A stretch of 31,994 bases of DNA, from NCBI GenBank assembly GCA_035711385.1, contig DASTCG010000144.1, positions 1 to 31,994 of the forward strand, in the 5' to 3' direction. The notes beneath the pieces were generated by a model that saw only the letters and a list, made by a program, of their open reading frames with translations, made no database searches and was not told where the DNA came from. This DNA comes from JACDAN01 sp035711385 (lineage in GTDB: Bacteria > Actinomycetota > Thermoleophilia > Gaiellales > Gaiellaceae). Numbering within the stretch: the stretch's first letter is position 1; each line of letters begins with the position of its first letter. The position numbers and the translations under genes were made by a program. This document shows positions 14,230 through 24,140 of this stretch, in pieces.

Positions 14230-15208
14230 GCTCCGGCGCGGGCGAGTCACGGGGATCACGGAGGAGCACGACGAGCTCGTCCGGCTCGAGGTCGACGGCC
14301 GGCCGACCGTCTCCTACCCGCGGCTCACCGGACCGGTCGAGATCGGCGACGAGGTGATCGTGAACGTCCGGGCAGTCGAGCTCGATCCGGGGTCGGGCGG
14401 GTTCGACGTCCTCTACGCCAACCTCACGCGGGGGCTCGACGCGGAAGGGGAGGCGGGCGCCCACGTGATCTCACTTCCCTCCACGCCTCTTCAGGCCGCG
14501 ACCACGCACGTCGAGGAGGAAGGCCCGCTCTCCGAGACCCTGGACGGGATGCCAGTCGTGTGCTGCTCGCTCCACAGCCAGGTCGCACCGGTTCGGGCCG
14601 GAATGCGCGGCGTCGGTCGGGTGGCGTACCTCCAGGTCGGCGGCGGCGCGCTTCCCGTCTCGCTGTCGGACACGGTGCGCAGCCTGAAACAAACAGGGTT
14701 GCTCGAGGTCGCGATCGCCGCGGCCCCGTGCATGGACGGCGACCTCCAGGCCGTGAACGTGGCATCCGCGCTCGCCTGGTGTGCAGCGCAGGGTCTTGGG
14801 GCGGTCATCTGCTCGATCGGGCCGGGCATCGTCGGGACGGGATCGCTGCTCGGACACGGAGGTATCGCCGCCGCGACTGCGGCGAACGCCGCTGCCGCGC
14901 TGGGCGGCTCGCCGATCATCGCCGTCCGTGCCTCCGAGGCAGATCGGCGCGACCGCCAGCTCGGCGTCTCCCACCATGTCCGGGCCATCCTCGAGCTTTG
15001 CCTGGCGGATGCAACGATCGCGTGGCCGCAAGGACTGGAGGCCCCCGAGTGGCTCGAACCCCGTGAGGAGGTCGACGTCGAGGGCTGGCACGAGGACTGT
15101 GCGCGGCTTCCTCTGTCCTCCATGGGACGGCGCCTCGAGGACGACCCGTGCTTCTTCATGTGCGCGTTCGCCGCGGGCCTCGTCGCCCGGGCCGCGGTCA
15201 TGGCCTGA
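14219..15208 (+). CDS. DUF3866 family protein
   Basis: The 329-residue protein fits DUF3866 as I remember it: a short beta-rich N-terminus (RIRLRRGRVTGITEEHDELV, TVSYPRLTGPVEIGDEVIVN), then VCCSLHSQVAPV, then repeated Gly-rich, Ala-rich segments (ICSIGPGIVGTGSLLGHGGI) and a C-terminal FFMCAFAAGLVARA. No signal peptide is evident. The family has no known biochemical role. It overlaps the M20 peptidase by 11 bases and the aldo/keto reductase by one base (TGATG), so the three are probably made from one message. In other Gram-positive genomes DUF3866 genes also lie near peptidase and deoB genes, but that is from memory. Confidence 0.85.
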   Translation: MRIRLRRGRVTGITEEHDELVRLEVDGRPTVSYPRLTGPVEIGDEVIVNVRAVELDPGSGGFDVLYANLTRGLDAEGEAGAHVISLPSTPLQAATTHVEEEGPLSETLDGMPVVCCSLHSQVAPVRAGMRGVGRVAYLQVGGGALPVSLSDTVRSLKQTGLLEVAIAAAPCMDGDLQAVNVASALAWCAAQGLGAVICSIGPGIVGTGSLLGHGGIAAATAANAAAALGGSPIIAVRASEADRRDRQLGVSHHVRAILELCLADATIAWPQGLEAPEWLEPREEVDVEGWHEDCARLPLSSMGRRLEDDPCFFMCAFAAGLVARAAVMA

Positions 15209-15993
15209 TGGAGGAACGGCGACTGGGCCCGGTCGTCGGCCTCGGCACGTGGAACACTTTCGGCGGCGACGAGGAGCTCGCGACAGAGGTCGTCGACGCG
15301 GCCTGGGCGGCCGGCATGCGGATCTCCGACTCGTCGCCGATGTACGGCCGGGCCGAGCGGTCGCTCGGGGCCGCACTCCGGGGCCGCAGGGCCGAGGCCT
15401 CGGTCGCCACGAAGATCTGGGCTCCGACCGTTGAGCAGGGGCTGGCGCAGTTCGCGGACCAGCTCGGATGGTTCGGTCGTGTCGAGATCGAGCAGGTGCA
15501 CAACCTCGTCTCCTGGCGCGGGCACCTGGACTGGCTCGAGGACGAGCGCCGAGAGGGCCGAATCGACACGCTCGGGGTGACGCACTACTCGCCGTCGGCC
15601 TTCGGCGAGCTCGCAGAGGCGATGCGGACGGGGCGCTTCCAGACGGTTCAGCTCCCCTACAACCCGCTCGAGCGCGAGTGCGAGCAGGAGCTGCTGCCGC
15701 TCGCCGCGGAGCTCGGCATCGCGGTGATCGTCATGCGCCCCCTCGGCGAGGGTGAGCTCCTGCGGCGGCCTCCCGATGCCGAAGACCTCGAGCCGCTGGC
15801 AACGTTCGGCATCGAGACCTGGCCTCAGGCACTGCTCAAGTGGGCGCTCTCCGACGAACGCGTCGACGTGGTGATTCCCGCGACGCGCAATCCGCTCCAC
15901 GCCGCCGAGAACGGGCTCGCGGGCGAGCCTCCGTGGCTCGGCGCGGACGAGCGGCGGCTGGTCGAGCGGCTCGCTGCGGGCGAACGGCGATAA
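15208..15993 (+). CDS. Aldo/keto reductase
   Basis: Aldo/keto reductases use NADPH to reduce carbonyls in a TIM barrel. The 261-residue protein begins RRLGPVVGLGTWNTF and has the full catalytic tetrad: Asp41 and Tyr46 (ISDSSPMYGRAE), Lys69 (VATKIW) and His98 (IEQVHNL). VTHYSPSAFGELAEAMRTG and VQLPYNPLE follow the family pattern, and VIPATRNPLHAAENG forms the cofactor-binding end. It is shorter than typical members (about 280-330), with a brief C-terminal loop. The start ATG 15208 overlaps the previous stop by one base, as TGATG; the frame is open 60 bases further upstream but only within DUF3866. The substrate is not predictable. Confidence 0.92.
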   Translation: MEERRLGPVVGLGTWNTFGGDEELATEVVDAAWAAGMRISDSSPMYGRAERSLGAALRGRRAEASVATKIWAPTVEQGLAQFADQLGWFGRVEIEQVHNLVSWRGHLDWLEDERREGRIDTLGVTHYSPSAFGELAEAMRTGRFQTVQLPYNPLERECEQELLPLAAELGIAVIVMRPLGEGELLRRPPDAEDLEPLATFGIETWPQALLKWALSDERVDVVIPATRNPLHAAENGLAGEPPWLGADERRLVERLAAGERR

Positions 15994-15994
15994 T
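15989..15994 (+). promoter_or_regulatory. -10 box of ald (leaderless geometry)
   Basis: GATAAT, one mismatch from TATAAT, 8 bases before ATG 16003. It contains the TAA stop of the aldo/keto reductase gene. Confidence 0.45.
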
Positions 15995-16002
15995 CCGCCC
16001 GC

Positions 16003-17124
16003 ATGAACGTCGGCGTCGCAAGGGAGATCAAGCAGGACGAGTATCGCGTCGCGTTGACCCCGGCCGGGGCGCTCGAGCTGGTGCGGCACGGCCACAGCGT
16101 GGTCGTCGAACGCGGGGCGGGCGAGGGAAGCGCCTTCCCCGACTCGGCGTACGAGGCGGTCGGCGCACGGATGGGCTCGGTCGACGACGTCTGGGAGTCG
16201 GAGCTCGTCCTCAAGGTGAAGGAGCCGCTCGAGGAAGAATTCGGACGGCTGCGCGAGGGCCAGATTCTGTTCACGTATCTCCATCTCGCGGCGAGCGAGG
16301 AGCTGACCCGGGCGCTGATGGCGAGCGGCGCAGCCTGCGTCGCCTACGAGACCGTCGAAACCGACGACCGCGCCCTGCCGCTCCTCGCGCCGATGAGCGA
16401 GATCGCCGGACGCCTCGCCTCGCAGGCCGGCGCCACGTTCCTGGAGAAGCCGCGGGGCGGGCGCGGTCTGCTGCTCGGCGGCGTTCCCGGCGTGTTACCC
16501 GGCAAGGCCGTCGTGATCGGCGGCGGCATGGTCGGCTACAACGCGGCCGTGATCGCGCTCGGCCTCGGGGCCGAGGTCACGATCCTCGAGCGCTCGATCG
16601 ACCGGATGCGGCATCTCGAGGAGGTGCTCGGCTCCCGCGTCACGCTGCTGATGTCGAACGCGCTCCAGATCGAGGAGTCGGTCGCGGAGGCGGACCTCGT
16701 CGTCGGCGCCGTCCTGATTCCCGGCGCCCTCGCTCCGAAGCTGATCACGCGCGAGATGGTCTCTGGCATGAAGGAAGGCTCGGTGACCGCGGACGTCGCG
16801 ATCGACCAGGGCGGCTGCGTCGAAACCTCGCGGCCGACGACGCACTCCGAGCCGGTCTTCGTCGTCGACGGCGTCATCCACTACTGCGTCGCGAACATGC
16901 CCGGGGCCGTGCCGATCACGTCGACCAAGGCCCTGACGAACGCCACGCTTCCGTACGTCGAAGAGATCGCCGACTACGGGCTTCGCGACGCGATCGCCCG
17001 CGACCAGGCCCTCGCCCGCGGTGTGAACGTCCTCGACCGGCGGATCACGTACGAGGCGGTCGCGGAGGCGCACGGCCTCGAGTACACGCCGCTCGAGGAC
17101 GTGCTGCCGCTCTCGCCCGTTTAG
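16003..17124 (+). CDS. ald: Alanine dehydrogenase
   Basis: Alanine dehydrogenase interconverts L-alanine and pyruvate with NAD and ammonia. The 373 residues match the family length. The substrate-binding residues are present: Arg15 (DEYRVALTPAG), Lys73 (VLKVKEPL) and His94 (FTYLHLA). The NAD-binding Rossmann fold has VVIGGGMVGYNAA and ends its second strand at VTILERSIDRM. VTADVAIDQGGCVETSRPTT contains the catalytic Asp. CVANMPGAVPITST is a family signature. ATG 16003 has GATAAT 8 bases upstream and no SD, fitting a leaderless start. The stop TAG overlaps, tail to tail, the TAA of the small minus-strand gene. Confidence 0.96.
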   Translation: MNVGVAREIKQDEYRVALTPAGALELVRHGHSVVVERGAGEGSAFPDSAYEAVGARMGSVDDVWESELVLKVKEPLEEEFGRLREGQILFTYLHLAASEELTRALMASGAACVAYETVETDDRALPLLAPMSEIAGRLASQAGATFLEKPRGGRGLLLGGVPGVLPGKAVVIGGGMVGYNAAVIALGLGAEVTILERSIDRMRHLEEVLGSRVTLLMSNALQIEESVAEADLVVGAVLIPGALAPKLITREMVSGMKEGSVTADVAIDQGGCVETSRPTTHSEPVFVVDGVIHYCVANMPGAVPITSTKALTNATLPYVEEIADYGLRDAIARDQALARGVNVLDRRITYEAVAEAHGLEYTPLEDVLPLSPV

Positions 17125-17270
17125 CTCGCGGGCTTCGGCTTCTCGGCGTTGTCCTTGGAGGTGCGCCGCGTGGGGGAGATCTTGATGATCGTCCAGGTGA
17201 CGCCGGCCGCGAGGCCGATCACGCCCGCGACGAAGAACACCATGCCGATGAGTCCGAGGATCGTCCCCAA
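17121..17270 (-). CDS. 49-residue single-pass membrane peptide
   Basis: A TTG-started frame of 49 codons occupies most of the gap between ald and deoB on the minus strand. The product begins MGTILGLIGMVFFVAGVIGL and continues as one long hydrophobic helix to about residue 30. It then has a basic, charged tail (ISPTRRTSKDNAEKPKPAS). TTG 17270 is chosen because a TATTCT box (complement of 17280-17285) ends 9 bases upstream; the only in-frame alternative, ATG, would cut the helix. Its TAA stop shares bases with the ald TAG (TTAG, 17121-17124). The family is unknown to me; similar one-helix, Lys-tailed peptides are common in high-GC Gram-positives. Confidence 0.6.
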   Translation of the reverse strand: MGTILGLIGMVFFVAGVIGLAAGVTWTIIKISPTRRTSKDNAEKPKPAS

Positions 17271-17278
17271 GCCGAACC

Positions 17279-17285
17279 TAGAATA
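17279..17285. promoter_or_regulatory. Overlapping divergent -10 elements, deoB / small membrane gene
   Basis: TAGAAT on the plus strand (17279-17284) and TATTCT on the minus strand (17280-17285) share five bases. Plus-strand transcription would give a deoB leader of about 70 bases containing an SD; minus-strand transcription would start about at TTG 17270. Confidence 0.4.
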
Positions 17286-17362
17286 GTCATGTGGGTCTCA
17301 CGCCACCCCGACCAGGCGCGAACGACGCTGCGCGCATCCCTCGAGGTTCGTAGGAGGCCCGC

Positions 17363-18525
17363 GTGCCACGGGCGTGCGTGATCGTCCTCGACGCCGTCGG
17401 GGCGGGGGAGTTGCCGGATGCGGGCGAGTACGGAGACGGGGGCTCCGACACGCTCGGAAACGTTGCGAAAGCCGTCGGCGGTCTCGACCTTCCGAACCTG
17501 GAGGCGTTCGGGCTCGGAAACGTGAAGGAGCTCGAGGGCTGCCCGCCACAGCCGGGAGCGCCCGCCATCGCCGGCCGGCTGGCGGAGCGATCCAAGGGCA
17601 AGGACACGACCGCCGGCCACTGGGAGCTCATGGGCGTCGTCACCGCTCAGCCCTTCCCGACGTACCCCCACGGCTTCCCGTTCGAGATCATCGACCCGTT
17701 CTCGCACCGGACGGGACGGGGCGTGATCGGGAACAAGCCCGCATCGGGAACGGAGATCATCGAGGAGCTGGGCGAGGAGCACCAGCGCACGGGCAAGTGG
17801 ATCGTCTACACGTCCGGGGACAGCGTCTTCCAGATCGCGGCGCACACGGACACGATTCCGCTCGAGGAGCTCTACGCCGCAAGCGAGGCGGCCCGCGAGC
17901 TCCTCACCGGCAAGCATGCCGTCGGCCGGGTGATCGCCCGCCCGTTCGTCGGCGAGCCCGGCAACTACACCCGGACGCCTGACCGCCACGACTGGTCGCT
18001 CAAGCCGCGGCAGCCCAACTACCTGACCCTCGTCCGCGAGGCCGGCCACCAGGTGCACGGCGTCGGCAAGATCCGGGACATCTTCGCCGGGTGCGACATC
18101 GACGAGTCGCATCCGACGCGGTCGAACGTCGAGGGAATCACCGTCACGGAGCGGCTGCTGCAGGAGCTCGACGACGGGGTGATCTTCGTCAACCTCGTCG
18201 AGACGGACATGCTCTGGGGGCATCGCAACGACCCGGTCAACTTCCACCGGTGCCTCCAGGACTTCGACCGGCGGCTTCCCGACCTTCTGGGTGCCCTGCG
18301 GGACGGCGACCTTCTGATCCTGACGTCGGACCACGGTTGCGATCCGACCACCCCGTCAACCGACCACTCGCGGGAGCACGCCCTGCTGCTCGCCTACGTC
18401 GAGGGGCGCAACGCGCGCGGTGCCAGACACGACGGCGAGTTCGCGGACGTCGGCGCGACCGTGAACAGGTGGCTCGGCGGCCGCTCGGGGGTGCGCGGGC
18501 TACCCGGAGCGCCGATCGTCGAGCC

Positions 18526-18529
<4 letters not shown>
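17363..18529 (+). CDS. deoB: Phosphopentomutase
   Basis: DeoB converts (deoxy)ribose 1-phosphate to the 5-phosphate in nucleoside salvage. The 388-residue protein belongs to the alkaline-phosphatase superfamily. Metal ligands and the phosphorylated Thr are visible: VIVLDAVGAGELPDA (Asp10), GKDTTAGHWELMG with the acceptor Thr, SGDSVFQIAAHTD, FVNLVETDMLWGHR and TSDHGCDPTTPSTDHSREH with Asp and His ligands. GTG 17363 has AGGAGG (17352-17357) 5 bases upstream, one of the few strong SDs here. A short ATG frame (17289-17381) overlaps the start; I do not call it a gene. deoB is translationally coupled to deoA by GTGA. The xerD gene that often precedes deoB is missing. Confidence 0.96.
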
Positions 18530-19821
<1,292 letters not shown>

Positions 19822-19832
19822 TGCGACACGGC

Positions 19833-19838
19833 TAGGCT
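19833..19838 (+). promoter_or_regulatory. -10 box of fpg (leaderless geometry)
   Basis: TAGGCT, 6 bases before GTG 19845, identical in box and gap to the efp promoter. Confidence 0.6.
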
Positions 19839-19844
19839 GGCCGC

Positions 19845-20693
19845 GTGCCGGAGCTGCCCGAGGTCGAGACCGTTCGCGCGCACCTCGAGCCCGTCCTCGT
19901 CGGCCGGCGGTTCGACCGGGTCGAGATCCGCGATCCCCGTGTGACGCGGCCGACGGAGCCGCAGGAGGTCGCGGCCGAGCTCGAGGGAGAGGTCGTGAAC
20001 GCGGTCGAGCGGCGCGGCAAGTATCTGGTTGTTCGGTTCGAGTCTGGTCGGGCGCTTCTGATCCACCTCCGCATGACGGGAACGGTTCGACACGAGAGAG
20101 GCGGAGCCCCCGAGCACGACCCGCATCTCCGAGCCGTTGTCACGCTAGACGACGGATCGGACGTCTGCTACCGAGACGTCCGCCGGTTCGGCACCTGGCT
20201 GCTGCTCGAGCCGGGGGAGGAGACCGACTATCTCGCGCGGCGACTGGGCGAGGAGCCCCTGACGCGGGCTTTCACGCCCGCGAGCCTTGCCGCCCGCTTC
20301 GACCGCCGGCGTGCCCCCGTGAAGGCGGCGCTGCTCGACCAGCGCGCGGCGGCCGGTATGGGGAACATCTACGCGGACGAGGCGCTCTGGCGGGCGCGGA
20401 TCCATCCGCTGCGCCCGGCGGGCGACCTCGACGAGGCCGAGATCCGCCGTCTCCACCGAGCCGTCCGGGAGGCCCTCAAGGCCGGAATCGCCCGCCAGGG
20501 GACGACGCTCCGCGACTACCGCACGCCCGACGGTGCGGAGGGCCGGATGCGGGCCGCGCTCAAGGTCTACGGCCGGGACGGCGAGCCCTGCCTCCGATGC
20601 GGCGCCGAGATCAGCAAGACGCGGGCCGCAGGTCGCGGCACCTGGTATTGCCCGAGCTGCCAGCCGCCCGTCCCGAACGGGACCGGAGGCTGA
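19845..20693 (+). CDS. mutM: Formamidopyrimidine-DNA glycosylase
   Basis: Fpg/MutM removes 8-oxoguanine and formamidopyrimidines and nicks the DNA. The 282-residue protein has every hallmark: MPELPEVETV with the nucleophile Pro2 and Glu3, Lys59 in ERRGKYLVV, HLRMTG, YRDVRRFG, the helix-two-turn-helix GMGNIYADEALWRARIHPLRPA, and the C-terminal four-Cys zinc finger (CLRCG and CPSCQ). GTG 19845 encodes the initiator Met directly before the essential Pro, so the start is certain. A TAGGCT box lies 6 bases upstream. The next gene begins one base after the stop, so co-transcription with the epimerase is likely. Confidence 0.97.
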   Translation: MPELPEVETVRAHLEPVLVGRRFDRVEIRDPRVTRPTEPQEVAAELEGEVVNAVERRGKYLVVRFESGRALLIHLRMTGTVRHERGGAPEHDPHLRAVVTLDDGSDVCYRDVRRFGTWLLLEPGEETDYLARRLGEEPLTRAFTPASLAARFDRRRAPVKAALLDQRAAAGMGNIYADEALWRARIHPLRPAGDLDEAEIRRLHRAVREALKAGIARQGTTLRDYRTPDGAEGRMRAALKVYGRDGEPCLRCGAEISKTRAAGRGTWYCPSCQPPVPNGTGG

Positions 20694-20694
20694 G

Positions 20695-21645
20695 ATGAAG
20701 GTCATGGTGACCGGCGGAGCCGGCTTCATCGGCTCGCACGTCGTCGACGCCTTTCTCGAGCGGGGCGACGAGGTCGTCGTCGTCGACGATCTCTCTTCCG
20801 GCTCGCGTGACAACGTCCCGGACGGCGTGGAGCTCGTCGAGCTCGACGTCGCCGACGGGGCCGGCGTCCGCGCGGCGATGGCACGGCTGAGTCCGGACTT
20901 CGTCCCGCACCTCGCCGCGCAGTCCAGCGTCACCGTGTCCGTCTCCGATCCCGACCGGGACTTCGCGTCGAACGTGCTCGGCACGTTCAACGTCGTGCGC
21001 GCCGCGAGCGAGCTTGGAGCTCGCACCGCGTTCGCGTCGACGGGCGGGGCGCTCTACGGCGAGGACGCGCCGATGCCGACCCCGGAGACCCATGTCCCGC
21101 GGCCCCTCTCGCCCTACGGTGCGGGAAAGCAGGCAGGCGAAGCCTTCGTCTCGACGCTGCAGCGGTTCCTCGGCGTCGCCCATGTCGTCCTCCGCCTGGG
21201 GAACGTCTACGGGCCGAGACAGAACCCGCACGGCGAGGCGGGCGTCGTGGCCATCTTCAGCGAGCGGCTGCTCGAGGATCGCCCGCTCGCCGTGTACGGG
21301 CATGGAACTCCCACGCGCGACTACGTCCACGTCCGTGACATCACGCGGGCGTTCACGACCGTCGCCGACACCGAGGTCGCGGGGACGTTCAACCTCGGCT
21401 GGGGCCGCGAGGTGAGTGTTCTCGAGGTTCTCGACGGCATCCAGCGTGCCGCGGGAACGGCGGTCGAACCTCGACTCGAGCCGCTGCGGCCCGGGGAGCT
21501 CAGGCGCAGCGCAATCGACTCGTCCGCCGCCGCGGCGGCGTTCGGCTGGCGACCGGAGATCGAGCTCGACGAGGGTCTCGCCGAGACCTTCCGCTGGTAC
21601 GCCGAGACGCGCGGGGAGCTGACAGGGCCCGACGCTACGCTCTGA
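20695..21645 (+). CDS. NAD-dependent sugar-nucleotide epimerase/dehydratase (UDP-glucose 4-epimerase-like)
   Basis: An extended short-chain dehydrogenase of 316 residues. The NAD loop is GGAGFIGSH (7-15), with Asp pairs at the end of the second strand (VVVVDDLSSG). HLAAQSSVTVSVSDP is the GalE-type segment. The catalytic Ser/Thr region is FASTGGALYG and the YxxxK pair is Tyr141/Lys145 in SPYGAGKQAGE. RLGNVYGPRQNPHGEAGVVA binds the nucleotide sugar. The closest pattern is UDP-glucose 4-epimerase, but dTDP- or GDP-sugar enzymes look similar. GGAGG (20685-20689) lies 5 bases before ATG 20695, overlapping the fpg 3' end. The neighbouring polymerase suggests a role in surface polysaccharide precursors. 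Confidence 0.93.
   Translation: MKVMVTGGAGFIGSHVVDAFLERGDEVVVVDDLSSGSRDNVPDGVELVELDVADGAGVRAAMARLSPDFVPHLAAQSSVTVSVSDPDRDFASNVLGTFNVVRAASELGARTAFASTGGALYGEDAPMPTPETHVPRPLSPYGAGKQAGEAFVSTLQRFLGVAHVVLRLGNVYGPRQNPHGEAGVVAIFSERLLEDRPLAVYGHGTPTRDYVHVRDITRAFTTVADTEVAGTFNLGWGREVSVLEVLDGIQRAAGTAVEPRLEPLRPGELRRSAIDSSAAAAAFGWRPEIELDEGLAETFRWYAETRGELTGPDATL
21636..21641 (+). promoter_or_regulatory. -10 box of the O-antigen-ligase-like gene
   Basis: TACGCT, 9 bases before GTG 21651, inside the 3' end of the epimerase gene. Confidence 0.4.
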
Positions 21646-21650
21646 CAGAG

Positions 21651-23591
21651 GTGCGCGGTGCCCAGTCTCGGAGCCTCGATGCCGACGCGGCCGCCGCTGC
21701 GCCGCCCCGCACGCTTGCTCCCGAGGTGGGTCACGCCGCCGTCGGGCTGGGCGCGGCAGCCGGGATCGCGGCCCTCGGCGCCGCGGACGGCGGGTACTTT
21801 CCGCCCGCCTGGGGCTGGACTGCGCTGGTCGCGCTCTGGCTCGTCATCGCGTGGCTGCTGCTGGGCCGGGCGGCGCTCCACGGCGGCCGGCTGGCCGGCG
21901 CGTTCGGCGGCGGCCTGACCGCCCTCGCCGCGTGGACGTGGCTGTCGCTGCTCTGGACCGACAACACGACGCAGACGGTCCTCGAGGGCTTCCGCATGCT
22001 CGCCTACGCCGGTGTCGCGGCCGCGCTCGTGCTCGTCGTCCGCTCGGACGCCGCTCCCGCGCTCCTCCGCGGCGTGCTCGGGGCGATCGTCCTCGTCTCT
22101 GCATACGGCCTGGGGACGCGGCTGTTCCCCGATCGCATCGGGACCTACGACCCCGTCACCGAGTACCGGCTTTCCGAGCCGCTCGGCTACTGGAACGGCT
22201 TCGGCATCTTCGTTGCGATCGGGCTGCTGCTCGCACTCGGCGCCGCCGCGCGGGAGCGGAACGTCCCCCTCCGTGCGGCCGCCGGCGCGGGGTTCGTGGT
22301 GCTCGTCCCGGCGCTCTACTTCACGTTCAGTCGCGGGGCCTGGATCGCGCTCTTCGCGGGCCTCGCCGCCGCCGTCGCGCTCGATCCCCGGCGGCTTCAG
22401 CTGCTCGTGGCCCTTCTCGTCGTCGGGACGCCGGGTCTCGTCGCGGCGGCCGTCTCGTCCAGCTACGAGGGGCTCGTCCGGAGGGATTCGCCGTTGAGCG
22501 TGGCGCAGGATCAGGGCAGCGAGCTCGCGGTGCTGATCGTGATCCTCGCCCTCCTCGCAGCAGGAGCGACCGTCGCGCTTGCGGCGGCCGAGCGCCGGTA
22601 TGCGCCCTCGCACGCGGTCCGTGTCGGTTTCGCGGCGCTCGCGGCCGCGCTCGCGCTCGGCGCCGCGATCGGAGCCGTCGTCCGCTTCGGCGGGCCGGTC
22701 GACATGGTCGAGGAGGCCTACGACGCCTTCACGACGGCGCCGGAGCCTCCGCCGACCGACCTCAGCCAGAGGCTGCTCACGTTCACCGGCAGCTACCGCC
22801 CGGAGATCTGGGAGGAAGCGTGGGACGAGTACACCGACAATCCGCTGCTCGGGGGCGGGGCCGGCACCTACGAGCAGTACTGGAACCAGCACCGCCCGAT
22901 CGACCACAAGGTGCGCGACGGCCACAATCTCTACCTCGAGACGCTTGGCGAGCTGGGCCCGATCGGCCTCGCAGCGCTGCTCGTGGCGCTGGCGGCGCCG
23001 CTCGTCGCCGCCTTCGGCGTCCGCGGGCACCCGCTCGCGGCCGGCGCCTTCGGCGCGTACGTCGCCTACCTCGTCCATGCCGGTGTCGACTGGGACTGGG
23101 AGCTGCCGGCGGTGACCGTCGCCGCCTTCATGTGCGGGGCGGCGCTGATCGCGCTCCGCGGTCGTGGTCGCACCGAGCTCGTTCCCGGCCTCCGGCTTCG
23201 GATCGCCGCCGGCGTGGTCGCGGCGGGCATGGCGGCTGCGGCGTTCGTCGGACTGGTCGGTTCGAGCGCCCTGGCGGCGAGCGACGATGCCGCTGTCTCG
23301 AGCCCGCCCGACTGGAACGAGGCGGCGGACCAGGCCCGAAAGGCCGAGGACTGGGCCCCGTGGTCGTCCGAGCCATGGCAGCGACTCGGCGAGGCTCAGG
23401 TGGGGCAGGGGGACGTCGCAGGAGCGCGGGAGAGCTTCCGGGAGGCGCTGGACAAGGAGCCGACCGACTGGCTGCTCTGGCTGCGCCTTGCCGAGACAAG
23501 CTCGGGATTCGAGCGGGCGGCAGCGCTCCGTCGGGCCGAGCGTCTGAACCCGCTGAGCCCGGAGATCCATGAGTTCCGGGAGGGCTCCTAG
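21651..23591 (+). CDS. O-antigen ligase/polymerase-like membrane protein with C-terminal TPR segment
   Basis: The 646-residue protein has roughly twelve hydrophobic segments between residues 25 and 545. It carries the Wzy/WaaL signature in a large loop: LTFTGSYRPEIWEEAWDEYT, NPLLGGGAGTYEQYW, then VRDGHNLYLETLGELGPIGL with the conserved His. This family joins or polymerises lipid-linked glycans on the outer face of the cytoplasmic membrane. After the last helix, about 85 residues (from WNEAADQARKAEDWAPWSSE) form a TPR-like helical tail that would lie outside the membrane. GTG 21651 is supported by a TACGCT box 9 bases upstream. The last base overlaps the sigma-factor start. The glycan itself cannot be named. 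Confidence 0.87.
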   Translation: MRGAQSRSLDADAAAAAPPRTLAPEVGHAAVGLGAAAGIAALGAADGGYFPPAWGWTALVALWLVIAWLLLGRAALHGGRLAGAFGGGLTALAAWTWLSLLWTDNTTQTVLEGFRMLAYAGVAAALVLVVRSDAAPALLRGVLGAIVLVSAYGLGTRLFPDRIGTYDPVTEYRLSEPLGYWNGFGIFVAIGLLLALGAAARERNVPLRAAAGAGFVVLVPALYFTFSRGAWIALFAGLAAAVALDPRRLQLLVALLVVGTPGLVAAAVSSSYEGLVRRDSPLSVAQDQGSELAVLIVILALLAAGATVALAAAERRYAPSHAVRVGFAALAAALALGAAIGAVVRFGGPVDMVEEAYDAFTTAPEPPPTDLSQRLLTFTGSYRPEIWEEAWDEYTDNPLLGGGAGTYEQYWNQHRPIDHKVRDGHNLYLETLGELGPIGLAALLVALAAPLVAAFGVRGHPLAAGAFGAYVAYLVHAGVDWDWELPAVTVAAFMCGAALIALRGRGRTELVPGLRLRIAAGVVAAGMAAAAFVGLVGSSALAASDDAAVSSPPDWNEAADQARKAEDWAPWSSEPWQRLGEAQVGQGDVAGARESFREALDKEPTDWLLWLRLAETSSGFERAAALRRAERLNPLSPEIHEFREGS

Positions 23592-24100
23592 TGTTCCGGC
23601 GGGACCCGCTGGCCGATCCCGAGCCGCTGATCAAGCGCGTCTACGCGTATGCGGCGTACCGGCTCGGCGACGGCCCGGACGCCGAGGACGTGACGAGCGA
23701 GACCTTCGAGCGCGCGCTTCGCTACCGCAAGAGCTACGACGCGCGGAAGGGCGAGCCGGTCGCATGGCTCCTCGGGATCGCCAAGCGCTGCATCGACGGC
23801 GGCTGGTCGAAGACGGAGTTCGCGACGGAGCACATCGACACGGTGGACACCACGGACCTGGAGGAGGAGACCCTCCGGCGGCTCACCGTCTCGAGCGCTG
23901 TGGCCGCGCTCGAGGAACGCGACCGCGAGCTGATCGCGCTTCGCTACGGCGCCGACCTGACCGCACGCCAGATCGCGGAGCTGCTCGGCGCCAGGACGAA
24001 CGCGATCGAGGTCGCGCTCCACCGGGCTCTCGGGCGTCTGAGGGGGATCCTCGGTGAGGAGGAGGCCGAGCCTGTAAGGAAACGGGGCGCCTCGCGGTAG
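23591..24100 (+). CDS. ECF-type RNA polymerase sigma factor
   Basis: The 169-residue protein has sigma region 2 (LIKRVYAYAAYRLGDGPDAE, DVTSETFERALRY, then EPVAWLLGIAKRCID) and region 4 with a helix-turn-helix (ALEERDRELIALRYGADLTA, RQIAELLGARTNAIEVALHR, ALGRLRGIL). There is no region 1 or 3, as in ECF sigma factors. It would direct RNA polymerase to a small regulon. Its GTG start shares one base with the stop of the polymerase gene (TAGTG), so its level is tied to that gene. The next gene, 40 bases on, encodes a membrane protein that may be its anti-sigma factor. The regulon probably concerns the envelope, judging by neighbours; this is inference. Confidence 0.93.
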   Translation: MFRRDPLADPEPLIKRVYAYAAYRLGDGPDAEDVTSETFERALRYRKSYDARKGEPVAWLLGIAKRCIDGGWSKTEFATEHIDTVDTTDLEEETLRRLTVSSAVAALEERDRELIALRYGADLTARQIAELLGARTNAIEVALHRALGRLRGILGEEEAEPVRKRGASR

Positions 24101-24140
24101 TACGGGTGCAAGACCAACGACTTCAGGGGGTTTCAACGAT

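Noticed and set aside
17289..17381. 30-codon ATG frame just after TAGAAT, overlapping the deoB start
   Set aside because: The gap from box to ATG is only 4 bases, the frame has no resemblance to anything, and deoB has its own strong SD; more likely an untranslated leader.
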